From: Tetracladium setigerum
Lineage: Eukaryota > Ascomycota > Leotiomycetes > Helotiales
DNA length: 64,000 nt
NCBI GenBank assembly: GCA_031472005.1
Contig: PZJY01000013.1
Span: 186,001-250,000, forward strand
Direction: 5' to 3'
In this document: positions 1-11,923 of the stretch, one piece after another
Position numbering within the stretch: position 1 is the first letter of the stretch
Layout of the letters: the number at the start of each line of letters is the position of its first letter
Notes under the pieces: generated by a model
Seen by the model: only the letters and a program-made list of their open reading frames with translations
Database searches by the model: none
Told to the model about the DNA's origin: nothing
Program-made: the position numbers and the translations under genes

Positions 1-541
1 GGTAAGAATCAATTCTTCAAACACAAACCTTCAGGACTAAATCTAGATCAGCTCCTTCATATATGCAAACGCTCTCGCCATGACGCATAATGAAACAACC
101 TATCGGGATCCCGATGAGTTCAATCCAGACCGCTTCATGCCACAGTCGGAAGGTGGGGCAGGAGAGCCACTACCCATTGGACAGTTTGGTTTCGGTCGAA
201 GGTTAGAACATCTATCTCTTTTTTCCATGACATTTTGAACATATGATGACTCAAATATAGAATATGTCCCGGTCGTCACTTGGCTGAGGCAAGTGTTTGG
301 ATCGTGATGGTTACTATGCTTGCCACTCTCGATATTAGCAAGGCTGTCGGAGAAGATGGGATTGAAATTACGCCTGACGTTGAACTTACCCCTGGATTAA
401 CAAGGTAAGTTTTTGTGGTAAATATGAACAATAATGCGAATTCAACTGACTGATTTATGTTACAGCCATCCAACTCACTTCCCATGCGTTATGAAACCCC
501 GCTCACAACTAGCTCGTTCATTGGTAGAGGACACTTTGTAG
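1..541 (+). CDS. Cytochrome P450, C-terminal part (5' end outside window)
   Basis: Heme-thiolate monooxygenase, normally ER-anchored and fed electrons by a P450 reductase. Only the last part is present. An intron (2-51) opens the window; exons are 52-201, 261-404 and 466-541 (TAG). The translation has the usual pre-heme segment (DPDEFNPDRF) and the heme loop FGFGRRICPGRHLAEAS, in which the Cys is the iron ligand. The second intron (202-260) splits the loop between its two codons for R and I. The subfamily cannot be named from the C-terminus; it resembles the OrdA/O-methylsterigmatocystin oxidoreductase-like fungal P450s. It is tail-to-tail with a P450 reductase (stop 543 bp away), which suggests a dedicated redox pair. 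No frame break is seen. Confidence 0.9.
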
Positions 542-1083
542 GGTATTTCAGCTAAAAGAAAAATAAAATTAAATGAAATTGTGAAACAACTTACTCGAAA
601 CCACGCTCGACAAGTTTGACTACGCTGAGGATCGAACTTGGCTTGTATTATGAGCCTGCTCACTGAGTCACTGTGGCAAAACTCTGCCTTGAACAGAGCA
701 CTTTAAATGAAATCGGAAGCAGAGATCGCAATAAATTTGGTCTCGACTTTGATACTTAATTCATCACCAAAAATATTAGAGCCTGATTTCAATAGATTCT
801 TGTTGAACGGCAGAATGTCTTGGCATCGGGGTCTACCACTTAAGGAGGCTACTATATAAGGATACCTAAACTACTGCACATTAAGTGTAAGCCTATGCTT
901 TTTGGGTCGATAATTCTTGTAATCCGTGTGTGATTGAAAAGACTGGCCTTGACAACCCTCTCAACAAGGTCAAATGAGAGCTACGTACTGAGAAATGGGG
1001 CAAGCAATAGGAGATTTCGGGCACCCCAGTTCTGGGTAATATATAATGACTTCTTTTGATTTGGAATTTCTGTCTTCCCGAAC
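542..1083. other. Convergent intergenic spacer
   Basis: Spacer between the stop codons of the P450 and the reductase. It should hold both 3' UTRs. Short ORFs here have no recognisable features and nothing else was seen. Confidence 0.6.
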
Positions 1084-3480
1084 CTACGACCAAACATCTA
1101 ACATCAACCTCTTTCTTTCCTTCAAAATCCTTAGCTCTCTCGAACCCACATCCTTCCCACCACCCAAAACCTTCCCCATAATACTCTCAAGCGTACTTTC
1201 AACCTCCTTCGCCATGAACTTAGCATCCCCACAAATATACAGATACCCCTTCCTCTCCACCAACGCCTTCACAACGTCATCGGCTTGCTGCTCGATCAAC
1301 TGCTGCACATACATCTTCTTCTTCCCCGGTTCTCTCGAAAACGCAACATGCAGTCTGAACTTTCCATCTAACTCCTTCGCGTAGGATTCCCATTCGTCTT
1401 TATACAGAAAATCCCAATCGGAGCGACGGCAACCATAGAAGAGGTCCATTGTTGCCCAGTCTTTGAGTGCATCTGGTCCCATTCTAGCTCTCGCTCGGCG
1501 GGCTAGAAAGACTCGCTCTTGGATGAAGGCTCGGAATGGAGCTACGCCCTGTTTATCTTTCGTCAGATTTTTGTTGATTGTTCATCAAAACTGAGGTGAA
1601 GGACTTACTGTTCCTGGTCCAATCATTATCAACGGGATTTTGACGCTCTTTGGGAGTCGGAATTTCGCGCTTCGGATATGGATTGGGATTGCATGACTTC
1701 CATCTCGAATATACTTTCCACGGGGACCTTCAAGAATGTATTGTGGGGTATCATCATCCTGCAATCTTGGCGTGCTCATGATGGAGTTCTTGATTTTCAA
1801 AAGGAAGTTGGAGTTCAACCCGTAGATCAAATTGCCAGTGGGCGATGGTTTTAACTTTGAGACTACAACTGTGACGTGAATTGAGTCGGGAAAAAGTCTC
1901 GAAGATGACGAGATAGAGTAATATCGAGGTTGAATGCGTGGGACACAAGAAAGAATATGCTCAAATGAAATTGGCCATGTTGTCAATCCTAAAACGTTCG
2001 AAGGAGATTCTCCAGTGGCGTGAAGTAGAACATCAGAAAGACGAAGACCTTTCACCGCAACTGTGGTTCGGTATGCGTTTCTGTCTGTTCCAAGAGTTTC
2101 CAGCACCCTCCTGGCCTGTTGGGTTGGTGCATATTTGGCCAAGGAATGTATCATCTGGCGAGAAGCAAGTTGTGATACGTCCAGATAGTAACGCAGGACA
2201 CTATCATAAGTGGTCGGAGAAGGAGTTGGAACCTTTGCCAGCGCTGGATCCAGGGAAATGATGTCAATTGCCTGATGTCGCTTTGACTCAAGCCCAAGAA
2301 GGTAAATCAGGCGATCAACTTCTTGATCTGCGTTGAGTGGCCATATTCCGACATGGTCACCAGTCGTGTATTTCATGCCGCTGTTCCTGATGTCAAATTC
2401 CATGGAAACGCAATTGCGATCTCCGTCTTGAAATAGTTCTCTGGTGTTGATGATTTTCGAAATGAAAGGATTCTTTGCATCTTGAATACCCCTCACTCCC
2501 AGCAACGCTTGTTTTGAAAGCTCACCCTTGTAAACTAAAGACTCATTTCTGTCGCTTTTGAGCTCGGTAACTTGGAAATCAGGGACACTTGACCCTCCAC
2601 CTTCCACCCATCCCATCGAAGTTGACACATCGCTCCACACCGCTTCCTTCCAGGCGAGATAGTCCTCTTCCAGCGCCTTGTCATCGTCACCTTCACCCCG
2701 GGGTCCGATTCGGTTTGCTCCCGAGCTCTGAAGATAATGATCGACTTGCCTCCCTGTTTGACAGAAGTGCTCGTAGGTGGTATTTCCAAGACAGAACAAA
2801 AGATAGTTCAGATTCGGTAATCTTGAACCTCCTTTTGAAAGCTCAAGAACTTCAGCTTTGAGGAAATCAACCAATCCGAGTGCGTTGTCGGGAGGCTCTC
2901 CCTCTCCATAAGTTGCAAGCAGGAAAATCACCAGGACATCCTTCGGGACTAGATCCAGCACATTGAATTCATAACTAGAGAATTATCATTAGCAGCAATT
3001 GATGTGGATATTAAAGGGGAACGAACTCTTGAGGGTCGCAAACTAAAGATGATAAGCCGTATTTAGCTTTGATCTCTTTCGCAAGTCTTGTGGCATATTC
3101 TTCGCTAGAGAGAAGATGAAAGTCAGCTAACGACTCGACATAAACCCATTTGTTCCTTGTGAAAGGCAAATAGGCTCGGAACTTGACTCAACTCACGCTG
3201 TACCCGTCTGAGATCCATAGAATAGAATCACTTTTTTCCCTATCGAGTAGTGTGTCAGCGTATCTCACACCACGTGACAAAGACTTAGAATTACACTCTT
3301 TTGCAGTTCGGTAACAAAGTCTTTCCCAGCTCCATTACTGATGCTAGCATTATTGATTCCAGAATACTTGCTGCCGTATAGCCAGTTCGGTAGTCCCTTA
3401 GTCGGATAGTGTATATAAATCGCAACCAAACTCAACAAAACTAACACAACTCTCAGCTCCGTTTCCGAAAACGAACTCAT
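1084..3480 (-). CDS. NADPH-cytochrome P450 reductase (specialised paralogue)
   Basis: Transfers electrons from NADPH through FAD and FMN to P450s on the ER membrane. Five exons on the minus strand: 3480-3297, 3239-3197, 3104-3027, 2974-1609 and 1548-1084, giving 711 aa with every junction in phase. An N-terminal hydrophobic anchor (about residues 9-24) is followed by the FMN phosphate loop YGSQTGTA, then LATYGEGEPPDNA, the FAD motif RYYSISSS, the NADPH-site IGPGTGVAPFRAF and a C-terminus ending DVWS with the usual aromatic Trp. The length matches the family (about 690-720 aa). An in-frame ATG at 3531 is possible, but 3480 sits directly before the anchor. The N-terminal half differs from the strongly conserved housekeeping fungal reductases as I remember them, so I infer a cluster paralogue. 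It is convergent with the P450 and divergent (405 bp) from the activator. Confidence 0.93.
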
Positions 3481-3885
3481 GGCGTTTGATCCGATGATGT
3501 TGAACTTCGACAAGAAATATTTCCCAGGCACGCATAAATGAACATATCACTTCAGTACATCTAGTCAGACATGTAGTGGAAATCACGATGTTGCGTCGTC
3601 TGGTTTGATTCCATTTACGTTACATTAACTGACTCGTAAACTCCTCCCTTATCACAGTTCAAATCAATCCGTCCACGATAAGGAACTTCCCCATTGTTTC
3701 CCCGGCTAGGAGCAGTCATTATCGTAAACCAATCGTTCTCTGTGAATTTGCATTGCACCAAGAGCCGCTGCTGTGCACCCCACTAATGATTTGCCGTACG
3801 TGCTTTAAATATGGTTCGACGTCCCGTCCAGGGAACTCGGCCGGCATCTTCTTAGCTTTACACCTCGCCTGATTGTGCAAGTCGA
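3481..3885. promoter_or_regulatory. Shared divergent promoter, reductase / Zn2Cys6 activator
   Basis: The 405 bp between two head-to-head starts must hold both promoters and so could co-regulate them. The activator could bind here and regulate itself. No specific operator was resolved; Zn2Cys6 sites (CGG or TCG half-sites) are too short to call by eye. Confidence 0.45.
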
Positions 3886-6612
3886 ATGATCAGTATGCAA
3901 TCCCATGGCAGTTTGTCACCGGCAAATAGCAATGGACCAGAGAAACGGACGAAGAGAGCACCCGTTGCTTGCAAAAGGTCAGTTTAATTTTAAATGCCAA
4001 GCCTTATTTTCGTGCAGGAGTGTTGACATTTTGGAATTTGTGAAGATGTCGTCGTCTGAGAGTGAAGTGCGTATGTGGCCATGGAAATGCTTCAGCTCCA
4101 TGTTTAGGATGTTACAAGGCTGGATCTGCAATAGCTGCTGAATGGTGTGTAATTTCTCACCTGAAACATACATGTTTTCAACGCTGATTAAAGTCATGTG
4201 ATATGAAGTACATTTCCAAGAAGGGGTGCAAAGGATGGTGATCGAGAGGTAAGTTTGAAATGTTTCAAACTTAGAACAGTGACTTAGTAGAGAATCTGAA
4301 GTTTCGGAGACCAAGAGTGCCGGTACGGCGAGAGGATCCCAGCCGGAAGAAGACAAACCACCCCGATGACCGCCAACAGCCCCTCGATTCTGTGAGAAGA
4401 GAGAACGAAAATGTGACATTGCAAGAATTCCAATCACAAAGACTTTTCCAATCCCCTACTATAAACTTTCAAGCAAGCAATGTTGTAACATCCCCTGCAA
4501 TGTCACTTCTCCATGCGAGGAGCCCAAGTGTTCACCGAGATCTCCTCCCACCCTATGCAGAAGTTATCCAAGGTTGCAAAGCGCTAAGTAGCTCTTACCT
4601 TCAGCTTGGTAAGATCATCCAAGCACTACTAAAGAACAAATTCTAATGCTTCAAATAGGTTTCATACCCAAAGCAATCTTCCTAGAACGCCTCACCACAG
4701 ATTTCGAATCTGTGAGCCTGTTCCTTCTATTGAGTATTCTAAGCGTGTCTGCTCGCTTCACACCAAGTCTGATAGAAAGATATGGTAGTGGAGCAAAGGC
4801 GAGTGAATATTTCATTGCCAAAGCTACGGAAATGGTCCCGGTTGAGATGTATAAATCGTCGCTTGATAGGACCCAAGCTTTGTTTCTTTTGGCAATTGCA
4901 GATTGGGGAAATGGGAACAAAGATCGTAGCTCAGTTCGTCTCACCAAGTCGCTGTATTATTCTACAAGTGCTAATTTTTGAAGATGCACATGGGCCTCGC
5001 TGTTACGAGTAAGTCTTTGATCAAAAATGAGAGTCAGGACTCAGACCAATTAATTTCTGAAGTGGCCGGTATTCTCCGCCTTCACCGAGAAGAAACGTAT
5101 ATACTTCACCCCACAGCCACAGCAGACGAAGTAGTCGACTCCGAGATGGCACGCCGTACATTTTGGATGATTGAAAGTAATTTGGTTCCCCCCCCCCCAC
5201 AAAACACAACTTCCCCTCCTAGTCGATTTCTCAACTAAACCCTCTATCATATAGGTCAAACAAATTTACACTCCGGACATAGTACACCCTTCCCTTTTGC
5301 TCTCAGTGACATAACAGCTCAATTGCCCTGTTCCGAAGCCGACTTTGCCTTCAGCGTCATTCCCAGCGAAAGAGCAGTTCTACTCGGAAGCCAAGCAGCT
5401 GCCGCGAATCCTTCGCTTGTTTCTATCCCTTCTAGATCGTTATTTGCAAGCTTAATCCAAAGTCATAACTTGTGGGGACAAGTAGCAAGACGAGCGTGCC
5501 GATGTGAAAGAGAATTAAATGGCGTGGCACCGAAACCGTGGGAGAACAACAGTGAGTATTTTGAGTTGTCGAATACATTAGAAGAATGGGAAAGAGGGCT
5601 TCCAAATAAGCATCAGTGGTCAGTTCGAAATTTGAGAGGATTTAAGGCGGAGAATCTGGATCTGGTAGGTGGTGCTTCTTCTACAGTCGGTGAGGATTTT
5701 TCTGACGTTTGCGAAAGGCATACTTGGCCACAGTGATGGTCTTGAGATTGAGTAATATCGTTCTTAGGAGAATCTATCATCCTGAGTATGATTTTCAACT
5801 TGTTGATCTCATGTACTTCACAGCTGATCGCATCTAGTATTATGGCGGTAATTTCCGAAAGTCCTGAGGATCGAATACAAGCATCTCAAGCACCACCTCA
5901 ATTTTGGGAAAAAATGTCCGAGGAGCTGTTCAACAACGTGTACAGTCTCTACGAACAGATCGACGCTTATCTTCCACTCAGATCACGAGAAGAGGGCTTT
6001 CCCCCTATCATCGTCTTCTGCGCCTACATCTGTGGTTCTCTCGCTTCATATCTTTGGAAGACACCCCAGCGTGAGTAATTTCTCCTCTCCATCACTCTAT
6101 TGCAGCTGACAAGAAAATGATAGTTTGTATTCGACTTTCGCAGTCTGCAAAGAAAATATTCCATCGATGCCTGGAAGCGCTCACTGAACTGCAAGATGCT
6201 TGGCCGATGGCTTCGAGGTGGCAAGAGGCACTGCGCAAACTTGCTGTGCCAATTACTAATTCTTCTTCACTACCCCTGCCCCACACTACTAGAATTGAAA
6301 GTCAAACGCCGAGTCCCATAGTAAGTTTATAAAATATATTCAGGCTTCCTGATTTCAAAAAATGCAGAATTAACATATCCAAAGACAGCAATAGCCACAA
6401 ATCTACAGAATATCCCAATCGAAGGGTTCGACCAGCCGGTACGCAACCTTCCGGTCTTTGCATCCACATCAAGCCTCCAAGATTTGTCCCACAATCCATT
6501 TTCATCTTCGAATATGACCAGTCTCCCAATCGATTTGTTCGAGGCCGAACTTACTGCTTTCTTACAAGGGGAGGTGCCAGTAGATGTTTGGAATGGCTGG
6601 GACTGGCAGTGA
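3886..6612 (+). CDS. Zn2Cys6 transcription factor with fungal middle-homology region
   Basis: Nuclear DNA-binding activator. Eleven exons, all in phase: 3886-3977, 4046-4148, 4275-4608, 4659-4933, 4984-5008, 5063-5176, 5255-5664, 5718-5785, 5838-6070, 6124-6320 and 6409-6612; 684 aa. Exon 5 has only 25 nt. Start is ATG 3886, or the in-frame ATG 3895. The zinc cluster (about residues 28-65) is split by intron 1 and reads ACKRCRRLRVKC, then CLGC, then a sixth Cys 10-11 residues later instead of the usual 6-8. The exon 2 donor is therefore uncertain: 4148/4149 joining 4275 is my choice, and a donor at 4145 with acceptor 4280 also keeps frame. The Fungal_trans region carries REETY, ARRTFWMIES and NLHSGHSTPFPFALSDI. 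Intron 6 holds an 11-C run (5188-5198). It is likely the pathway-specific regulator of the neighbouring P450, reductase and hydrolase. Confidence 0.85.
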
Positions 6613-6816
6613 GAATTGCATCAATAAATTCGACGCAACATTCTGCACACTTTAAAGTCATTTCGTTTCAAAAGCTTCGGCAAGAGCATTAGAAGCATCC
6701 CTAACGAGCTCTTTTCCGAGGTCAAGTATCCTGGATGCAAAGGTCAGCACATAAGTTCGCATTCTCTCGAAAACAAGCTGCAAAGTCTCACCCTATACTA
6801 CAGTTAGTGTCTATGT

Positions 6817-7958
6817 TCAGGAATAAGAAGAAGGAATATCTATACCATCAAGCGCAAGCAGCGAATGTGTACACCCAGGATACACTTTAACCGTAGCATC
6901 AATCCCCACCTCCCTCAACATCTCTCCATACTCCACTCCCTCCTTCGCCAAAATATCCATCTCAGAAACACCCATCCACGACTTCGGACTCTTAGCAAGT
7001 AACTCTTTGGGCGCTTTGTTTGGCGAAGCCAACCAAGTTTCCGCATCCTCCTTGTTGGGAAGATACATATCTCGATACCAAGTCATTCGAGCGGGTGTTA
7101 GCCATGGAGCATTTTGATTTTGGGACCATGAGGTTTCGATAGTGGCGGTGTTGTCTATGACGGGGACTGTCACGAGGAGGAATGTTAGAGGTATGGGAGG
7201 AGTGATGGTGGAGGCATGGAGAGAGAGGGCTGTTGCTAGATTTGCTCCACTGTGAAGATTGGGTTAGTTTCGGTGTTGGAGATCATCGTGGACTTGAAAC
7301 TAGAGCGTACGCTGAACTCCCTCCTACTGCGATTCGCGAGGGTCAATATTGAGCAATTGTTTTCCGAAATGGTGAACCCATTGCAGTGCGGATATTGCGT
7401 CGTTCACGGGGGCCGGAAAAGGGTGTTCGGGTGCAAGGCGGTAGTCTACTGTTACCACTACACAAGAAGCTCCTATTGATCTGTCAGTAGATACTTTGGT
7501 ACTCACTACTGGAATTAGCAGAGTGTTGACACTGACGTTTGCAAAGGACGGTGCAGAAATTATTCTCCGAGTTTATGTTCCCCAGAACACAGCCGCCTAT
7601 AAAGTCAACAACAGAGTCAGCCTGCAAACTCGCAACAGTCTCAAGAATAATTAAAGTAAAACTTACCGCCATGAAACCATAATAGAACGGGCCACCCATT
7701 CTCCTTCGGGCTCCCCTCAGGAGTGAAAACTCTCACCCGAAAATCCCCCACCTCGAAATCTTGAGTACTTCCCACATCTAACTTTGGAGATCCGAAATCA
7801 GGGAGGCCAGGTTTATTTCTTACTTCGGGATCCCATAGGAAGTTTTGAGAAGGTTCAATGTATTGTAGATGCTCATCATGAAATGCTGCATACTGGGGGT
7901 CGAGTCTTGAGCGAATGGAGGGGTGGATTGGTTGGTAGATTGGGCGGGGATCTCTCAT
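6817..7958 (-). CDS. Alpha/beta hydrolase, HSL (fold-3) family, with a frameshift
   Basis: Carboxylesterase or lipase-like hydrolase. Exons on the minus strand are 7958-7667, 7596-7537, 7472-7311 and 7249 onward. They encode the oxyanion motif FHGGG (split by intron 1), then VTVDYRLAPEHPFPA, the nucleophile context GGSSAG (split by intron 3), the acid site SEMD and the catalytic His in GCTH, so the Ser-Asp-His triad is complete. The frame is lost at a GGG run, 7340-7342: codons before it end in NID and those after it start PSRIAVGGSS, exactly one base short. The 3' end is also unclear: a splice site after LALDG leads straight to a stop, while reading through adds a few residues to 6817. This could be a sequencing error or a decaying gene. 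It is convergent with the activator and possibly part of the same cluster. Confidence 0.75.
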
Positions 7959-9402
7959 GGTTGATGAATATGGTCAGTATAGTTTGCTCAATGTGATCCG
8001 AAATCCGATTGAGATCCCTGTGAGCGATAATTGAATTGAGAATCGCGATGTATTGTAATCTTGTATCTCCTTTCGTTCTGGAGTAACTCGTTGGCGGGAA
8101 GTGATTTTATATGTGACCAAAATAGATTGTGAAATATTTTCCTACAAACCAATAGATGACATGGAAAGATACCTCCAATTGTAAGCTGGTGGGTCGATTT
8201 GAGTAGGAACCAGGTAGTGAATTGCCGGCCGGAGAATTGCCGAGTGCAGGTGCGCTGGAGATGGTCTTCGCAATTCACACTCTAGAGAGGATTCCAGGAG
8301 AACTCTCAAGCTCCAAAACATCGTGTACTCTCTGGTATGACTTGAAAATCTCAAATCTCATACAATTTTGAAGCGTAAGGTCTCCAAATCAATCATCCCT
8401 GCTAAACCCTATTCCTCTTCTTTAATCTTCGCAGATCTGGAACGACGTATCTCAAAATGCCTTAATAAGCTTAGCTTTATCAAGTTTCGAATATAGTGGC
8501 GCGAGAACATATCAAAAATCGAACAGTGGAAAGGGGGTTTTATTTCTTTCGGCTAAACGGCTATATTTATGTTTTTCAGTATTGTTTAGATAGAGTCGGA
8601 ACTATGTGCCTGGTAGTCGCGGCGTATCATTGCTCCACAACCGTGATTTTCGCTAAGGGAGAACACCTTGGGCATGCGCTACCATAAGCGAGCCGCCCTA
8701 ACAAGCAAGAGCCTTGGTAAAGATTAGTAAGGCGTGTACTGTACGGTAGCGAGAATAGAAGTGGCACTCACGTGTGCTAGGTTCCTCCAAGATTTAGTAT
8801 TCGGTTTTCCTATCCCAATCGACACCTGTGATTCAATCCAAGCTACCAGACCTTGTTCAACTATCGTTCTCCAAATGTCATCGAAGAGACCGGAAAACAG
8901 TCCCAACAACAAGAAACCACTTTCACACCACTCCATTAATCCTACCAATGCCCTCTAATCTCCGAAGACTCTACCCGTTGGATTAATGGAGAAGAGTCAA
9001 TAACACAATAATTAGACTGTTGTTAAAGAATACTGTTCACAGGCGTTAGTGACTGCTAAGGTTCACAAATCTGTTCTAGAAGCAAACTCAAAGTTAAACC
9101 GCGACCGAGACAACTCGGTAGAAAATTGCTCCGCTTCCGGTATTGGTTTCATGGAGAATACCATCGAACTCAGAAGTTGAGGCAAAAATACTCTTGAAGA
9201 ACAATAGCTTACAAACATCTCCTGTTCTTTTTTCCAAATCTTTTCCTAACTTCCGATGTCATGGTATTATATATATCTTCTGTCTAGGCTGCCGCTACCT
9301 TGATACTACATAGCTCAACCTTCTTTCAACGAATTCCCTTTTGTACAGTCATTCTCCCGGACACCTCAACATCATTCTCCAAAACCTCCATACACCAGCA
9401 AA
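7959..9402. other. Intergenic region
   Basis: About 1.4 kb upstream of both the hydrolase (minus) and the dehydrogenase (plus), so it should carry two divergent promoters. A TATA-like stretch (tatatatat, near 9267) lies about 135 bp before the dehydrogenase ATG. The short ORFs have no family resemblance. Confidence 0.5.
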
Positions 9403-10329
9403 ATGGGCAAAAAAATCCCTTTCGATTCCAACAAAGACATTCCCGATCTCTCTGGGAAAGTCATAATAGTCACAGGAGGTAACAGTGGCCTCGGCAAAGA
9501 AACCGTCCTTCAACTCGCCAAACGCAATCCTCGCACGCTCTACCTGGGCGCGCGCTCCAAAAGCAAAGCAGAAGAAGCAATCGCCGACATTAAAACCACC
9601 GTCCCTAATGCCAACATTAAATTCCTCGAAGTCGACATCTCCTCCCTCGCCTCGGTCAAGCGCGGAGCCGATGCATTTCTCGCAGAAAACGATCGCTTAG
9701 ACATTCTGATCAACAATGCAGGTGTTATGGGCCTTGCTCCTGGCCTCACCGAAGATGGGTACGAGGTCCAATTCGGGACGAATCATATGGGTCCTGCACT
9801 ATTCACGAAACTCCTCCTTCCCATTCTTCAAAAGACGTCGCAGCTTCCAGGTGCAGATGTGCGAATCGTATGCCTCAGCTCGGAAGCCCTCAAATTTGGT
9901 CCTCCCACCGGCCTCGTGCTCGCACAAGACAAAACACCACTCGCTTCTCTCAGCGGCGCACAACGGTACGGACAGTCCAAACTCGCGAACTTGTATTTTG
10001 CGCAGATGCTAGCGAAGAAGTATCCCAACATCAAGACGAATGCTATCCACCCTGGCTTGGTCAGGACGGGAATCACCAACAATACGGCAAGAAACTATTG
10101 GTATGTTTCGTGGGTTCTTGAGCTTGGGTTCAAGTTGTTGTTCTTGAGTACACATGATGGGGCGAAACCACAGTTGTTTGCGGCGACGGGGAAAAGGGAT
10201 CTCGTGAAGAGTGGCGCCTTTTACTTTCCTGGTGTGACGGAGTGGGGTAATGCGATGACGAAGAACTCGAAGCAAGCTGAGGAACTTTGGGATTGGACTG
10301 AGGCGGAGTTGAAGAGCAAGGGGTACTAG
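9403..10329 (+). CDS. Short-chain dehydrogenase/reductase, retinol dehydrogenase-like
   Basis: NAD(P)-dependent oxidoreductase with a Rossmann fold. Single exon, 308 aa. The cofactor loop TGGNSGLGKE is near residue 24, the LDVDI-type segment reads FLEVDISS, NNAG is near residue 105, the active-site pair YGQSK supplies Tyr and Lys, and HPGLVRTG follows. Length and motif order fit the classical or extended fungal SDRs related to retinol dehydrogenases and WW-domain oxidoreductases. The start is the only ATG before the Rossmann strand and is preceded by an A/C-rich leader. The C-terminal third includes a hydrophobic stretch (WVLELGFKLLFLS) that may lie against a membrane. Substrate unknown. It lies on the same strand as the second dehydrogenase, 1.6 kb apart. 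Confidence 0.92.
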   Translation: MGKKIPFDSNKDIPDLSGKVIIVTGGNSGLGKETVLQLAKRNPRTLYLGARSKSKAEEAIADIKTTVPNANIKFLEVDISSLASVKRGADAFLAENDRLDILINNAGVMGLAPGLTEDGYEVQFGTNHMGPALFTKLLLPILQKTSQLPGADVRIVCLSSEALKFGPPTGLVLAQDKTPLASLSGAQRYGQSKLANLYFAQMLAKKYPNIKTNAIHPGLVRTGITNNTARNYWYVSWVLELGFKLLFLSTHDGAKPQLFAATGKRDLVKSGAFYFPGVTEWGNAMTKNSKQAEELWDWTEAELKSKGY

Positions 10330-11923
10330 ATTGCTGTTAGAACATGATTGTGCTAGGAGTTAGGGATCCATTCTTGCAGCCGAGGGGTTGTTTGTATAGT
10401 GTACATTCTGTTTCTGTTCGCTTGGGGTCGGAATAATGCGAATTAGTCTTTGGTATTGTAAATAAGAGCCTGTACATATTATAAATAATACTACTATTTG
10501 ATTGAGGTCTGGAAATTTTTGTTTGAGAGAAAGGTGGAAGTTGAGTTCTACCCAAATGATGAAGAATGAAAGCCAATTCATTTCATTACGTACCCCCATC
10601 GGGTTGTCTTCAACAAATGAATGAACTAGAATAGTAAAATAACTTTCGTATTTGTGTGAGACCGAGACCGTCAAGCGCCAGATGGCTTAGCGTAGAGACA
10701 GACTTGACCGGAGATTAAGTCCAAGTTTTAACGCAGCATAGAACTTCGGCCTGTTCATAATGGGAACGCAAATATGTACTTAATCAAAGTATACTTAGAA
10801 CCTGAATCCTCAAAGTGTTAGAGGTATCGTGCTTTTCACTGTAAAAGGGGGGCGTTCTCATAATCCTGCTGAACCCTTCTGGTGGAAGAGCCTCTCACAT
10901 GCCTAGTAAGTTAATGAGATCTTGCGATCTGAATTCACGATCCTGATGTGCATCGTATTTCGAATTTGTTCTAGCAATTATTACCTCGGGAGCTTTGAGA
11001 TGTCCGCTAGCATCCATAGTCCGGCACTCGCGTGCTTCTTTTGAACTAAGTAACAGAATGAGTCGTACCATCAGCCCTAGGCCGGTACCATCCGCACTAC
11101 GGGGTCTGATTGATGCGTGCTCCCAAGTGTTTGAAAGTACTCATGTTTGCTTGCTACAGCTGAACTGCAACAAGATCTAATGTCAGAAGTTCAGTTCAAC
11201 TAACTAGGTAAGATCTTGCCAGGATGGCTTAGGCTTATCAAGCAAGCGGCAAGGTTGTTGAGCCGCGCCCGAAGAAGGAACCACAAATGGGCGGCGGTAT
11301 CACCTTAGGTTTCACCCGAATGGGGATTATTGGTAGATGGAAACGGAGCTTAAAAAACTCAAAAAGGAAACGAGGAAGCCAAGAAAGTATGCAAGAAGAA
11401 GCTGTCTTTGTAAAAGCTATGTTGAAGGTACGTAGGCACTATCCTGATTGTAAATAAAGTACTACAAGACAGATATCAGGTAGAAGTAACAGTAAAGTAA
11501 ACAAGTAATAAAAGTACTTTTGAAGATGTATTTTGGTCGATTATGTGTTCCTTAGTAAATTACATCAGAGTAGTAACTTATTGAAGAACTTTGATAGCCC
11601 GCTCTTAGTTTTATCACCGATCGACCTCTTGAGTCAGCAGAAATGTTGTAACTATCTACCCCGCGCAGGAAGTACATTAGGACGAAGCACTTTTGCTCTG
11701 CTTACTTGATTATTGATATTTCACATTCTTTCCACGGTCTAGGACCACTCGGACATAGGTATGTTATTGCGCCGCGACCGAGCAGTGAGTAGGTACGTAG
11801 CCAATACCACCTTACGCTAGTTTTCATCCTAATTCATGTATACATAGATATATATATTCATCGTCGACGGAGCATCCAAGACACATCCGCAACAATCCAA
11901 CATCCAGCGTCTAACTAATCAAA
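10330..11923. other. Intergenic region
   Basis: 1.6 kb with no recognisable gene. Its right end is the promoter of the second dehydrogenase and includes a tatatata stretch near 11850, about 75 bp before that ATG. No repeat or element stands out. Confidence 0.5.
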
